From the NCBI RefSeq assembly GCF_002931055.1, contig NZ_PSXX01000004.1, forward strand, positions 62,001 through 126,000: a DNA stretch of 64,000 bases, in the 5' to 3' direction. Shown in pieces: positions 26,044 to 34,613 of this stretch (the stretch's first letter is position 1; the number at the start of each line of letters is the position of its first letter). A program made the translations under genes and the position numbers. This stretch comes from Pseudoclavibacter sp. AY1H1. GTDB taxonomy: Bacteria > Actinomycetota > Actinomycetes > Actinomycetales > Microbacteriaceae. Below the pieces are notes generated by a model. That model did no database searches. It was not told the origin of the DNA and saw only the letters and a program-made list of their open reading frames with translations.

Positions 26044-27642
26044 TCAGCGTGCGGCGACCACGGAGGTCGTCTCTGTGAAGGTGCGGATGCCGCGCCGCCA
26101 CGTACCGCGGACGCGGACGTTGGCAATGGCAGCGGGCTCGATCGAGCGGAGATCGTCGGTGAGCCAGACGAGGTCGGCGGGCATCCCGGGGCGGAGAGCT
26201 CCGCGACGGTCCTGATCGCCGCCCTGCCACGCGACGCCGCTTGTGGCGGCGTCGATGGCTTCGTCCACGGTGAGTCGCTCCTGCGGCTGCCATCCCCCAG
26301 AGGGGTGGCCGCCCACATCCTGACGGGTGACCGCAGTACGGATACCAGCGAGCATGTCGGGGGCTGCGACGGGCCAGTCGCTGCCGAAGCTGAGGCGCGC
26401 ACCGGCTTTTTGAGCGGAGTGCATGCGGTACTGCAGTTCGCGCTGCGGGCCGAGGCGTGGCAGCGTGAGATCGGTCATGACGGCGTCTTCGAGCGCCCAC
26501 TGGGGCTGGAAGCAGATCGTCACGTCGAGGTCGGCGAGGCGCGGCAGATCGGCGGGGTCGATGACCTGCGCGTGCGCGATCGTGAGGCGCCGGCCGCGGC
26601 GGAGGCTCTCGCGGATGCCCTCTGCGGCGTCGAGGGCTGCGCGCATTGCGCCGTCGCCGATGGCGTGCAGGTGGACGTCGAATCCGGCGGCGTCGCACGC
26701 CGCCACGGCGTCGACGAGCCGCTCTGGCGACCAGTTGGGCAGGCCGCGGGTGCGAGCGTCGTGGTAGCACTCGAGGAGGTGCGCCGTGTGATTCTCGAGG
26801 ATGCCGTCGACGAAGAACTTCACGGTGCGGCACGTCAGACCCGGGGTGCCATCGATCTCGTCGGCGATGCGTCGCAGCTCGTCGAGCTGAGCGGGCCAGC
26901 GGATCGGGTCGGCGCGCAGGGCGAGGTCGGCGTCGACGACGAGTTGGCCGGATGCGGCGGCCGCGAGCCAGGCAGGAACGTCTTCGACCTCGCACCAGGC
27001 CTCCTGCACCCAGGTCACCCCGTGTGCCGCGAGGTGCTCGCCCGCCCATGTCAGAGCATCGACGTCGGCGGCGATCGCGGGCTGCGGCGCGTGAGCAAGC
27101 ACGAGGTCGATCGCCGGGCGCTCGATGAGCGTTCCCAGGGGCGAGCCGTCGGGGCGACGTGCGATGCGGCCCAGCTCCGGGTCCGGGGTCGTCGCATCGA
27201 CCCCGGCGGCGCGGAGCGCGGCGCTGTTGACCCAGACGGTGTGGTAATCCCACGCATGCAGCACGACGGGCCGGTCGACCCCGTCGAGCCAGCGGGCGTC
27301 GAACATCCCGCCTTCCACGATCGTGGCGTCATAGCTCCCCCCTACCAGCCATGGAGCATCCGAGACGGCGGCCCACGCCTGCACGCGGGCGGCGATCGTC
27401 TCGACGGTCCTGGCGTCTCGCAGCTCAGGGCCGACGCGCTCGCGCCCGGCGAGGAGTGGATGAGCGTGGCCCTCGCCGAAGGCGGGCAGCAGGAGCCCAC
27501 CCTCGAGATCGACGTATTCGGCGTCGTCGGGTACAGCGCTGCCCTCGGGCGCGACGACGCCGTCGACGATGATGAGCTGATCGGCGTCCGGCGATGAGCC
27601 GTCAACACGGATGGTGCCGTCACGGAACACGGTGACAGTCAT
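26044..27642 (-). CDS. YtcJ-type metal-dependent amidohydrolase (second copy)
   Basis: A 532-residue amidohydrolase_3 protein. Key elements: LPAFGEGHAHPLLAG near residue 56, RTVKFFVDGILENHTAH near 276, VHLHAIGDGA near 320, IAHAQVIDP near 352 and LSFGSDWPVAAP near 402. It differs from the 13344 copy in most positions, so it is not a recent duplicate. It is the first gene of a two-gene unit with the APC permease, divergent from a TetR gene. That layout suggests cleavage of an imported amide under TetR control. Substrate unknown. Confidence 0.86.
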   Translation of the reverse strand: MTVTVFRDGTIRVDGSSPDADQLIIVDGVVAPEGSAVPDDAEYVDLEGGLLLPAFGEGHAHPLLAGRERVGPELRDARTVETIAARVQAWAAVSDAPWLVGGSYDATIVEGGMFDARWLDGVDRPVVLHAWDYHTVWVNSAALRAAGVDATTPDPELGRIARRPDGSPLGTLIERPAIDLVLAHAPQPAIAADVDALTWAGEHLAAHGVTWVQEAWCEVEDVPAWLAAAASGQLVVDADLALRADPIRWPAQLDELRRIADEIDGTPGLTCRTVKFFVDGILENHTAHLLECYHDARTRGLPNWSPERLVDAVAACDAAGFDVHLHAIGDGAMRAALDAAEGIRESLRRGRRLTIAHAQVIDPADLPRLADLDVTICFQPQWALEDAVMTDLTLPRLGPQRELQYRMHSAQKAGARLSFGSDWPVAAPDMLAGIRTAVTRQDVGGHPSGGWQPQERLTVDEAIDAATSGVAWQGGDQDRRGALRPGMPADLVWLTDDLRSIEPAAIANVRVRGTWRRGIRTFTETTSVVAAR

Positions 27643-27725
27643 AGGAACCTCCTGCTGCCCTCTTGGGCGGTTTCTTGCGGTAAGCGCTGGCGCACTCTGC
27701 GCCAGCCGGGAATCGGTGGTCGGCG

Positions 27726-27848
27726 TCAGCTCGCGCCCGCGGCGGTGTCGAGTGCTGTGTCAGGGGGAGGCGCGAGGGAGGGGGACGCGGCGACCCGGAG
27801 CGACCATGCCGGGACGATGACGGGCGTGAAACGGGTGGATGTGCGCAT
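27726..27848 (-). CDS. Possible short leader peptide upstream of the amidohydrolase
   Basis: A 40-codon frame starting MRTSTRFTPVIVPAWSLRV and ending DTAAGAS, 83 bases upstream of the amidohydrolase and on the same strand. A purine-rich AGAAGG stands some six bases ahead. The sequence is less Arg/Pro-random than typical shadow frames. It could be a translated leader or a chance frame; nothing else supports it. Confidence 0.25.
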   Translation of the reverse strand: MRTSTRFTPVIVPAWSLRVAASPSLAPPPDTALDTAAGAS

Positions 27849-28208
27849 GTGCAGACCTTCTGGACAGGAACGGATGTGAGTCGACTGACATGGAACGGGA
27901 GGAGCGTCAGCGTGGCAGTGAGTGAGGCGTGGTCCGAGTGGGGCAGCCCGGGATGAGACGTCTTCGAAGCACCGCCGGGATCCAGCAAATGAAAGCGTTT
28001 CATTTGTTGTGGGTTGATAGTAGACCCGCCTACCTAGCCCGCACAACAAGAACTTTTGGACGGATTACGGGCTCATTACGGGCTTGTTTCCAGCTGCACC
28101 CGCTGCAGGGGCCGCAGTAAAATGAAGGACATTCATTTCAGGCGGAGGCGGGGTTCGTTCTTCAGCTGGCGAACGAGGGAACCAGGCGGAGAGTACGATG
28201 AGGCCTCA
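27849..28208. promoter_or_regulatory. Divergent promoter region with two TetR-type palindromes
   Basis: CAAATGAAA-N3-TTTCATTTG (27986-28006, perfect arms) and AAATGAA-N5-TTCATTT (28120-28138) share the half-site AAATGAA. The first faces the amidohydrolase/permease unit and the second the TetR gene. The region is markedly AT-richer than its surroundings. It is a good candidate for control of both directions by the adjacent regulator. Confidence 0.65.
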
Positions 28209-28904
28209 ATGACTCCCGAGATTCCCGAAGCTGCGGGCGAGAGACGAGCACCTCCGCGACCCGCCCGACGCGCGGGTCGCCCCGTCAAACCACTCATCAC
28301 CGCGGACGGCATCGCCGAGGGCGCCATCGAACTGCTCGATGATGACGGCGACTTCACGATGACGCAGCTAGCGCGCCACTTGGGTGTCGGCGCTTCGGCG
28401 CTCTACAACCACGTCACCGGCAAAGAGGAAGTGCTCGCTCGTGTCCGCGAGCTGGTCAGCGACCGGATCGACGTCAAGATCTTCGACTCGACCCCCTTCT
28501 TCGAAGCGCTGGGAGTCTGGGCGCGGTCCTACCGTGATGCCTTCGCGCGTCACCCCGCGACGATCGCGGTCTTCGCCACCACAGCACTGGACGGCGCCGG
28601 TCGAACGACAGAGATGTATGAGCGGGTAGTCGGGGCCTTCCTGAGCGCGGGGTGGCCAGAAGAGGACGTTATGACAGCGCTCGTAGCGCTGGAGGACTTC
28701 ATTCTCGGTGCCGCCTTGGACGCCGTCGCCGCCGACGACATGTTCGAGCTCCGCAGCCCAGACGACGCGCCGACCTTGAGCCGGGTAACCGCTGCAAGCC
28801 GGCGCTCCGCATGGGGAGAGGACCCTGCCCTAGCGTCGTTCGAGGCAGGCCTCGACGCGATGCTGACGGGCCTGAGAGCGCGTCTGGCGCGCCTCTGCAG
28901 CTGA
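28209..28904 (+). CDS. TetR-family transcriptional regulator
   Basis: A 231-residue regulator. After a Pro/Arg-rich N-terminal tail, the HTH is at about residues 50-75 (FTMTQLARHLGVGASALYNHVTGKEEVLARV), followed by a helical C-terminal domain related to that of TetR class regulators (LGVWARSYRDAFARHPATIAVF). GAGG lies five bases before the ATG at 28209. It is divergent from the amidohydrolase-permease pair and probably acts through the two AAATGAA palindromes. Ligand unknown. Confidence 0.87.
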   Translation: MTPEIPEAAGERRAPPRPARRAGRPVKPLITADGIAEGAIELLDDDGDFTMTQLARHLGVGASALYNHVTGKEEVLARVRELVSDRIDVKIFDSTPFFEALGVWARSYRDAFARHPATIAVFATTALDGAGRTTEMYERVVGAFLSAGWPEEDVMTALVALEDFILGAALDAVAADDMFELRSPDDAPTLSRVTAASRRSAWGEDPALASFEAGLDAMLTGLRARLARLCS

Positions 28905-29143
28905 GCCCAGCTCATCCCACTCCACACTTTGCCCGAGAGGCGATTGGGACATCGAGTTCTTGTGGCAGATCTTGGAGAACCGGATCGCTTCTGAAGAGCA
29001 CGAGAATTCCTGCGAGACCGCAGCCACCTGACGGACGGCGCGGGCAGACACTATCGAGCATGTGGCACTCCCCTACAGTGCGCAGCACGCAGAGCACCGC
29101 GCAATGCCGCGTGAGGTCCGGCGGCCTCGTAGGCTGCGGGTGA

Positions 29144-30286
29144 TCAGGAGTCCCCCGACGCAGCGTCGTGCAGTGTGACGACCAGCTTCTGAGCGGACAC
29201 GCCACCGCGGAGCGTGTCGATCGCTCCTTGGAGAGCAGAAAGGCCGTCTCCGACAACGTGGGCATTCGGGTAGGCGCGATGCCGGCCCGATGCGAGAGCT
29301 TCGGGGAGGTAGCTCCCCCAGATGGCAGCACCAACGGGAGAGGTCGAGATGGCGCTTCCCCAGATGAACGAGGCCCTGATGTTGCGGGCACGGCTGCGTA
29401 CTTGCAGCAGCGCGCTCCGTGTTCCCAAGCGCAGGAGCAGGCGGATCCGGGCGAGGGAGAGGCCACCTCGACGGGGCTGCTCGTAGAACGACACGGGCGG
29501 GCTCGCCATCGCGATCTTCGTCGCGCCGGTCGCCCGAGCGATCTTCAGGCACGGTTCGGCTGACCCCACGGCGATGGCCAGGACACCCGCAACGACGGAA
29601 CCGTCGACAGCCTCGATGATCCGGTCGACAACGTCCGCATCGCGGTAGTCGAAGGCAGCCTCAGCTCCCAACCGCTTCATCTGTTCGTGATTGCGAGCAG
29701 AGGCAGTCGTGACGACTCGATAGCCGGCCGCTCGGGCGAGTTGAATCGCGTTGCCTCCCACGGCCGTCGCGCCACCCCACACCACGACGACCTCGTCGCG
29801 AGATCCTGAGTCCCCGAGGCCGGAGTAGTCCAACCCCAGCTGCGCGGTTTCGAAGAGGCCGGCTGCAGCAGTGGACAGCGCGAGTGGGAGGACGGCGGCC
29901 TCCTCGAACGCCATGGTGTCCGGCAGAGCGGCGGCGAGGTTCGCGTCGACGGCGACGTATGCCTGGAAACCACTCTCGGAGACAGCATCGCGGCCCTTCT
30001 CCAGACCGATCGCGTACGCCGTGACGCGATCGCCGACCTCGAAGGCGCCCACGTCCTCTCCGACCTCGACGACGACACCCGCGACGTCCTCGCCGAGGAT
30101 CACCGGGTACTGCAGCCACCCGTACATCAGCCGTCCGTTGGACTGGATGATCGCATCCAAGGGGTTCACTGCCAGTGCGCGCACTGCAACCAGCAGCTGC
30201 CCCGGGCCTGGCTTGGGTGCGGGTGCGTCTCGGATCGTCAGGTCGGCGTATGGGGCATCGATCCACGCCGCAGTGTTTTCTCTCAT
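29144..30286 (-). CDS. Zinc-type/quinone-oxidoreductase-like MDR dehydrogenase
   Basis: A 380-residue medium-chain dehydrogenase/reductase. It shows the N-terminal GroES-like fold (PAPKPGPGQLLVAVRALAVNPLDAI, PVILGEDVAGVVVEVG) and a Rossmann domain with VVWGGATAVGGNAIQLARAAGYRVVTTAS. Zinc ligands are not evident, which places it with the NADPH:quinone/enoyl reductase-like group. It is divergent from a TetR gene with two operator-like repeats between them, the usual arrangement for a redox- or xenobiotic-induced reductase. The substrate is unknown. Confidence 0.82.
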   Translation of the reverse strand: MRENTAAWIDAPYADLTIRDAPAPKPGPGQLLVAVRALAVNPLDAIIQSNGRLMYGWLQYPVILGEDVAGVVVEVGEDVGAFEVGDRVTAYAIGLEKGRDAVSESGFQAYVAVDANLAAALPDTMAFEEAAVLPLALSTAAAGLFETAQLGLDYSGLGDSGSRDEVVVVWGGATAVGGNAIQLARAAGYRVVTTASARNHEQMKRLGAEAAFDYRDADVVDRIIEAVDGSVVAGVLAIAVGSAEPCLKIARATGATKIAMASPPVSFYEQPRRGGLSLARIRLLLRLGTRSALLQVRSRARNIRASFIWGSAISTSPVGAAIWGSYLPEALASGRHRAYPNAHVVGDGLSALQGAIDTLRGGVSAQKLVVTLHDAASGDS

Positions 30287-30306
30287 GACCGTCCGCTCTC
30301 CACAAG

Positions 30307-30357
30307 TGATGACATCTCGTGCCGTCACTGTACACCTGATGACACCTCGTGCCATCA
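30307..30357. promoter_or_regulatory. Two TetR-type operators
   Basis: Two 21-bp units (30307-30327 and 30337-30357), exactly 30 bp apart. The second is a dyad TGATG-A-CAC-CTC-GTG-C-CATCA; the first differs at two positions. They fill the gap between the reductase start and the TetR start. Confidence 0.65.
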
Positions 30358-30364
30358 TGTTGCT

Positions 30365-30928
30365 ATGCCTCGATGGTCCCCCGACGCCGCACTTCGGCTC
30401 GAACGTGCGGCGATCGTCCTGTTCGAACAACAGGGCTTCGCCGCAACGACGGTGCCCCAGATCGCCGCAGCCGCGGATCTGACCACTCGGACGTTCTTCC
30501 GCCACTTCGCCGACAAACGCGATGTCCTCTTCCTCCGAGATCGCGAGTTCCCCCAAGCCGTCAGCGACTTCATGAGCTCGGTCCCACCCGACGCCACCGG
30601 GGCCACCACGGTACGCGCGGGGCTCGTTGCGGCATCCCGCGGGATTCAGGACTGGCGAGCGTCGATCGCTCGTCGGCGCCTGATCGTCCGCAGCGAGCCA
30701 GCACTGCACGAGCGCGAGCTCCTGCAGAGCCACCACCTCGCCCTCGCGATCGAGGAGTCACTGAAGCAGCGTGGCACCACCCCTCGCTGGTCGCGCACGT
30801 TGGCCGCTCTTGCCGTGACCTGTTTCGACCTCGCGATGGACCGATGGCTTGCGGGACCCACGGATCGCCCGCTCGAGGAGTGCGTGACGTCGGTCTGGGA
30901 CGACATGCGCGAGTGCATCAGCGAGTGA
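30365..30928 (+). CDS. TetR-family transcriptional regulator
   Basis: A 187-residue regulator with the HTH at about residues 30-50 (TTVPQIAAAADLTTRTFFRHFADKRDVLF) and a short helical C-terminal domain. The ATG at 30365 begins eight bases after the second operator repeat, so binding would block its own transcription. It probably represses the divergent MDR reductase as well. Ligand unknown. Confidence 0.85.
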   Translation: MPRWSPDAALRLERAAIVLFEQQGFAATTVPQIAAAADLTTRTFFRHFADKRDVLFLRDREFPQAVSDFMSSVPPDATGATTVRAGLVAASRGIQDWRASIARRRLIVRSEPALHERELLQSHHLALAIEESLKQRGTTPRWSRTLAALAVTCFDLAMDRWLAGPTDRPLEECVTSVWDDMRECISE

Positions 30929-31070
30929 CGCCGCTCACATCGGATGCCCAAGAGGGAGGACGTGCGTGGCTCCCACCCATGAGCCCGCCTCGGCTCTGCC
31001 ACGTCGCGAGGTGACTGCGGCAAGGTCGGCTGCGTCATGGGGTGATTCTAGGGACCCGACCCCGAGGCCA

Positions 31071-31100
31071 GGGCGCCTCGTGCACAGCACAAGACGCCCC
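31071..31100. terminator. Terminator hairpin between TetR and SnoaL genes
   Basis: GGGCGCCTCGTGC (31071-31083) pairs with GCACAAGACGCCC (31087-31099) with two mismatches and a three-base loop. It lies between two converging genes. Confidence 0.5.
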
Positions 31101-31125
31101 AGCTCACGTCGACCGTTGCGCCGAG

Positions 31126-31563
31126 TTAACCTGCTGCCGCCTCCGCGACCAGGGCAGTGTCGACGAACTGCTCGAACCGCACGATGAGTCCGCCGCGAAC
31201 CACGAAATGGTGGGCAACCCGTGCGTTCAGCGCCTTGCCCGTGGTTCGGTGGGTTGCGGTGTACCGCGCAAGCACGACCACATTCTCCCCCTCGACGATG
31301 TAGGAATCGTCGTGGGCAGTCCAGTCCTCCCAGTCGCGGCCGAGGACTTCCATGACGTTCGAGGTCACCCCTCGGGGCGTTCGGTACGTCCCTGCGAGTG
31401 GGAACCCTGCCATTTCGGTCCACTCGACGTCGGGGGCCAGGGTGGCCCGGAGCGCGTCGAGGTCGCCCGCCGCTGAGGCGAGGTACTGACGGCGGACCAC
31501 ATCCCGCGGTGCAGCGCTCGTCGTCTCGTTTTCGTCGTCGTTTGTGCTCTGGTTCAGCCCCAT
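31126..31563 (-). CDS. SnoaL-like/NTF2-fold protein
   Basis: A 145-residue protein with the cone-shaped NTF2/SnoaL pattern: VVRRQYLASAAGDLDALRATLAPDVEWTEMAGFPLAGTYRTP, then beta strands, then HHFVVRGGLIVRFEQFVDTALV. Such proteins are small-molecule isomerases, hydrolases or ligand-binding proteins; no catalytic residue can be assigned. Its start overlaps the end of the metallo-hydrolase gene by ten bases, so they form one transcript, probably under the MarR gene upstream. Confidence 0.78.
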   Translation of the reverse strand: MGLNQSTNDDENETTSAAPRDVVRRQYLASAAGDLDALRATLAPDVEWTEMAGFPLAGTYRTPRGVTSNVMEVLGRDWEDWTAHDDSYIVEGENVVVLARYTATHRTTGKALNARVAHHFVVRGGLIVRFEQFVDTALVAEAAAG

Positions 31564-32360
31564 GTCATCTCTCCCTTGGCAACTTTGGTCCCGATCTGAG
31601 CTGCGATGCCCATCCCGGAGTCGGGGTACTTCTGGTTCAGCAGTGCAGTGGCGGCAGCGCCGTCCGTGGTTTCAGCCAGTACCTTCTCGAACGTGTCGAG
31701 GTAGGTGCGGGTGTACCGAAGTGCGCTCGCGTCGTTCGCCGTGTCGGGCAGGCGATGACCTGGGATGACGGTGATCGGGTCGAGGGCCGACATCGCGTCG
31801 AGCTGGTCGACCCAGGCCGAGCGCAGTTCGGGCGTGGCGGTGTCTGCGGTCCAGACGTGCTCCTGCTGGAACACGAGAACACCGCCGAGGATGACGCGCT
31901 GCGCGGGGTGCCAGAGGTAGTGGCGGTCGGGGAGGAGCTCGGAGCCGCCACGGAGCTCGAGCTCTTCGCCGTCGACCGTGATGGTGTCGGAGGTGAGCGG
32001 TGAGATCTCGGGGAAGCGTGTCGGCAGGTTCGTGCCGAGCGTGGCCCAGGCCTTGAGCTTGCCCTCGAAGGAGGCCGAGATGTGTTCGATGACGATCGGG
32101 GTCGCCGTGACGATTGCCTCGGGGAACGCCTCGGCGATGACTTCAAGGCCGAAGTAGAAGTCCGGGTCCGCGTGACTGACGAACACGGTCGTGAGGGTCT
32201 TGCCGGAGTCGAGGATCGCAGCCACAAGCCGGTGCCCGTCAGCTCGAGTGAAGCCAGCGTCGACGAGGACCGCCTCTGTTGGCCCGGTGACGAGCACGGC
32301 GGACTTGTTGAGGGAGCCGACGGGGAAGTTGAGATCGAAGACTTCGAAGGAGAGTGTCAT
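31554..32360 (-). CDS. Metallo-beta-lactamase-fold hydrolase
   Basis: A 268-residue MBL-fold protein. The usual HxHxDH metal motif appears here as SHADPDFYFG near residue 70, a pattern seen in one branch of the superfamily; the second and later ligands are partly replaced (ILGGVLVFQQEHVW, VIPGHRLPD). Metal binding may therefore be altered. It has no signal peptide. It overlaps the SnoaL-like gene and follows a MarR gene on the same strand, with a palindrome just upstream of its start. Possible roles include a quorum-signal or xenobiotic ester hydrolase; none is supported specifically. Confidence 0.8.
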   Translation of the reverse strand: MTLSFEVFDLNFPVGSLNKSAVLVTGPTEAVLVDAGFTRADGHRLVAAILDSGKTLTTVFVSHADPDFYFGLEVIAEAFPEAIVTATPIVIEHISASFEGKLKAWATLGTNLPTRFPEISPLTSDTITVDGEELELRGGSELLPDRHYLWHPAQRVILGGVLVFQQEHVWTADTATPELRSAWVDQLDAMSALDPITVIPGHRLPDTANDASALRYTRTYLDTFEKVLAETTDGAAATALLNQKYPDSGMGIAAQIGTKVAKGEMTWG

Positions 32361-32415
32361 GGTCGGTGATCGCTTTCTTTGGCTGTGCAGCGTCTGCCGC
32401 ACACAAGAAGCAACT

Positions 32416-32433
32416 TAGCTGAGCAGTCAGCTA
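32416..32433. promoter_or_regulatory. MarR-type operator candidate
   Basis: TAGCTGA-N4-TCAGCTA, perfect arms, 56 bases upstream of the metallo-hydrolase start and just after the MarR gene. Likely the site through which MarR controls the hydrolase/SnoaL pair. Confidence 0.55.
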
Positions 32434-32467
32434 TTCCCGGAACTTTCGCGGCATGACTCCGCCCCGG

Positions 32468-32962
32468 TCAGGGCATGATGGGCAGCGCCCGCGCAGCTTC
32501 CTTGCTGAGCGCCTCGACCGAGGCAGCGAATGCCGCGCGGTGCTCTTCCGGAAGCACCGCGAGCAGCGTCCGCTCGATGTTGGCAGCGTGCACAGCACTC
32601 GAGTGCAACAGCATCCGCTCCCCCTCCTCGGTGAGGTTGACCAGCTGGACGCGCGCATCCTCCGTCGAGGGTTTGCGCGTGACGAAGCCGCGCTGCACGC
32701 CGCGCTGCACGAGCCGAGTCGCACCTCCCGACGTGAGCACGCGCGCCTGAGCGATATCTCGGACCGCGATGCCGTCTGGGCCAGCCCTCCCGACGACGAC
32801 CAGGAGCTCGAACAGGGTGTGCTCAAGACCCGTCTCGTCCTGGAGCGCCTTGGCGAGGAGATGCTCCCACCCATTGGCGGCCCCAAGGAGTCGGCCGAAG
32901 AGAAGGATCCGTGGGTCGCTGACCGCCTCGCACACACTCGGAATGACGGTCACTGAACTCAT
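32468..32962 (-). CDS. MarR-family transcriptional regulator
   Basis: A 164-residue regulator with the MarR winged helix: LEHTLFELLVVVGRAGPDGIAVRDIAQARVLTSGGATRLVQRGVQRGFVTRKPSTEDARVQLVNLTEEG, including the DAR wing. Dimerisation helices flank it. It lies upstream of the MBL-fold and SnoaL genes and is expected to bind the TAGCTGA palindrome between. The ATG at 32962 is the natural start. Confidence 0.87.
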   Translation of the reverse strand: MSSVTVIPSVCEAVSDPRILLFGRLLGAANGWEHLLAKALQDETGLEHTLFELLVVVGRAGPDGIAVRDIAQARVLTSGGATRLVQRGVQRGFVTRKPSTEDARVQLVNLTEEGERMLLHSSAVHAANIERTLLAVLPEEHRAAFAASVEALSKEAARALPIMP

Positions 32963-33175
32963 GAAGTCACCCTAATCCGCCTCCTCGCTAAGAGGGTCGT
33001 GGTGCTCACAAGAACGCCGCCGGACGACGAAGTGGAGATGGGCGAGACCGCTGCCCACCGGGGAGATGACAACGAAGCCCGGCGATCAACCACCCCACCT
33101 AAGGACAACAACCCGGGACTTCGAGCTCGGGAGCCGCTTCCCGGTCACGAGCGCCGGGCCGCCATGACTTGGGGA

Positions 33176-33514
33176 CTACGCCTGCCCCGGAAGGGCGTCG
33201 AAGTCGGCGCCATTGGCGATAGCGGTCAATGCGGCGAGGTGAGCCTCCACCGCGGTGGACCCGACCGGTGTGAGCTTGACCCAGGTGAGACGCCTTGAGT
33301 CGGCTCGACTGGCTGACCTCTCCTTACGGAGCGACACGAAACCGGCGTCGGTCAGCACTTTGATGTGCTTCGAGAGCTTGGCATCATCGATGGCGAGCGC
33401 GTCGCGAACGACGGAGAACTCCAGCTCGTCGACGCTCCGGAGCAGTCCGCAGATCCGCAGCCGCAGCGGGGCATGGATCACCTCGTTGAACACGGGAGCG
33501 CGACCGGCCGTCAC
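33176..33514 (-). CDS. Winged-helix transcriptional regulator
   Basis: A 112-residue protein with an ArsR/MarR-like winged helix (FNEVIHAPLRLRICGLLRSVDELEFSVVRDALAIDDAKLSKHIKVLTDAGFV) and little else, matching the HTH_34-type small regulators. No metal-binding Cys pattern. GTG at 33514 overlaps the stop of the membrane-protein gene (GTGA). Such regulators commonly pair with a small membrane protein, as here. Confidence 0.8.
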   Translation of the reverse strand: MTAGRAPVFNEVIHAPLRLRICGLLRSVDELEFSVVRDALAIDDAKLSKHIKVLTDAGFVSLRKERSASRADSRRLTWVKLTPVGSTAVEAHLAALTAIANGADFDALPGQA

Positions 33515-34014
33515 GCTCCCGCCACCTTCGGAGCGGCGACCCCCTGGCGGAGAGCCTCGTCATAGCGGCGGCCGAGGATGACGGTGGCCATGAAGGTGAC
33601 CCCAGCAGGGATGAGCGCCCACCACGGATCGATGCTCAGGAACTTGAAGGCCAGACTCGACATCATCGCGGCGACGAGCACACCAAGCGTTGCCAGGAGC
33701 AGGCGCTTGCTTCGCGGGCCGGCCGGCTTCGTCACGACAACCCCGAAGCGTTGGGAGTAGGTCGTGGTCAGGATCGGAATCGCGACGATCCCGAGCACCA
33801 ACAGCACCATTGGCCATGCCCCGGGAAGCGCATGCGCACCCGCGAAGATCGCGGTGATCACCCCGAGGGCTGGGTGATACCACCACGGCGTGACGATGCG
33901 AGCGGCCAACCCCTGACTGTCGTGCCCGAGGTCGTCGAGCGCAGCCTGTGCCTGATCCCGGCTGGGCGACTTAGCCCGGCTATCCGGTGTCTGATCCTCG
34001 AAGTCACTTGCCAT
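33511..34014 (-). CDS. Four-helix membrane protein of unknown function
   Basis: A 167-residue protein: a charged 40-residue N-terminal cytosolic segment (DQAQAALDDLGHDSQGLAARIVTP), then two pairs of membrane helices (LGVITAIFAGAHALPGAWPMVLLVLGIVAIPIL and LLLATLGVLVAAMMSSLAFKFL plus ALIPAGVTFMATVIL). The N-terminal helix before WWYHP is typical of actinobacterial membrane proteins encoded next to small HTH regulators. Its start codon sits inside a long dyad (34006-34053). Function unknown. Confidence 0.72.
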   Translation of the reverse strand: MASDFEDQTPDSRAKSPSRDQAQAALDDLGHDSQGLAARIVTPWWYHPALGVITAIFAGAHALPGAWPMVLLVLGIVAIPILTTTYSQRFGVVVTKPAGPRSKRLLLATLGVLVAAMMSSLAFKFLSIDPWWALIPAGVTFMATVILGRRYDEALRQGVAAPKVAGA

Positions 34015-34053
34015 GCTCGCAACTCTATCCAGTGAGTTGCGAACGTGGCAAGT
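34006..34053. promoter_or_regulatory. Long dyad covering the membrane-protein start codon
   Basis: Two nested arm pairs, ACTTGCCA (34006-34013) with TGGCAAGT (34046-34053) and CGCAACT (34018-34024) with AGTTGCG (34035-34041). They enclose the ATG and ribosome site of the gene starting at 34014. It could be the operator of the winged-helix regulator or a hairpin in the mRNA leader. Confidence 0.55.
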
Positions 34054-34069
34054 CATCCAGTGCGAGGAA

Positions 34070-34510
34070 TCAGAGAACGACCCTTGTGAGCTCCTGCCCT
34101 TCCGGGGTGGTGACCGTGAGGATCGTGCCTGAGTAGGAAGCGATGCCTGCGAGACCCAGAACGAACTCGTACGTACCGGGAACTGCTCCCGTCGAGGTGA
34201 AGCGCGCGCCGCGACTACCCAATCGAGACCAACCCCACGTGCCGGGAGTCGTTCCCGAGGAGTTGAGGGCCCACTGATTCGCAGTGCCGTCGATGTCCAC
34301 GTCGAAGGTCGTGCCTGCCGTCAGGCTCTCCGTCGTCGTGAGGGAGATCGGGAACCGCGTGGAGTCACTCGTGTTCGCAGAGAGGGTGACCGGCTGCGCT
34401 GGGCTCGCTGCCATGGCAGGCGCGGCGACGCCGAGAGCAAGAACTGGAGTGGCCCACGCGAGACCGATCACGGTGCGACGCGAGACAGCCTCAGGTTCGG
34501 GTGCGGTCAT
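34070..34510 (-). CDS. Small secreted protein with Tat-type signal
   Basis: A 146-residue protein beginning with a twin-arginine-like leader (SRRTVIGLAWATPVLALGVAAPAMAAS; cleavage after AMA is likely). The mature part is Thr/Ser/Gly-rich with beta-strand character and no recognised domain. The leader closely resembles that of the gene at 47611-48102 (SRRTV, W, PVLAL, PA, AS in the same order), so the two may be paralogues. Probably an exported or wall-associated protein. Confidence 0.65.
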   Translation of the reverse strand: MTAPEPEAVSRRTVIGLAWATPVLALGVAAPAMAASPAQPVTLSANTSDSTRFPISLTTTESLTAGTTFDVDIDGTANQWALNSSGTTPGTWGWSRLGSRGARFTSTGAVPGTYEFVLGLAGIASYSGTILTVTTPEGQELTRVVL

Positions 34511-34613
34511 GGTGAAAAATATAGCGACCGCACGGTCAGGCACCTAGCACGATTTTGGCACTGACGACCGGGATAGAGGTCGAGCCGGAGCAGGCATCGC
34601 ACCACCCGACGTT

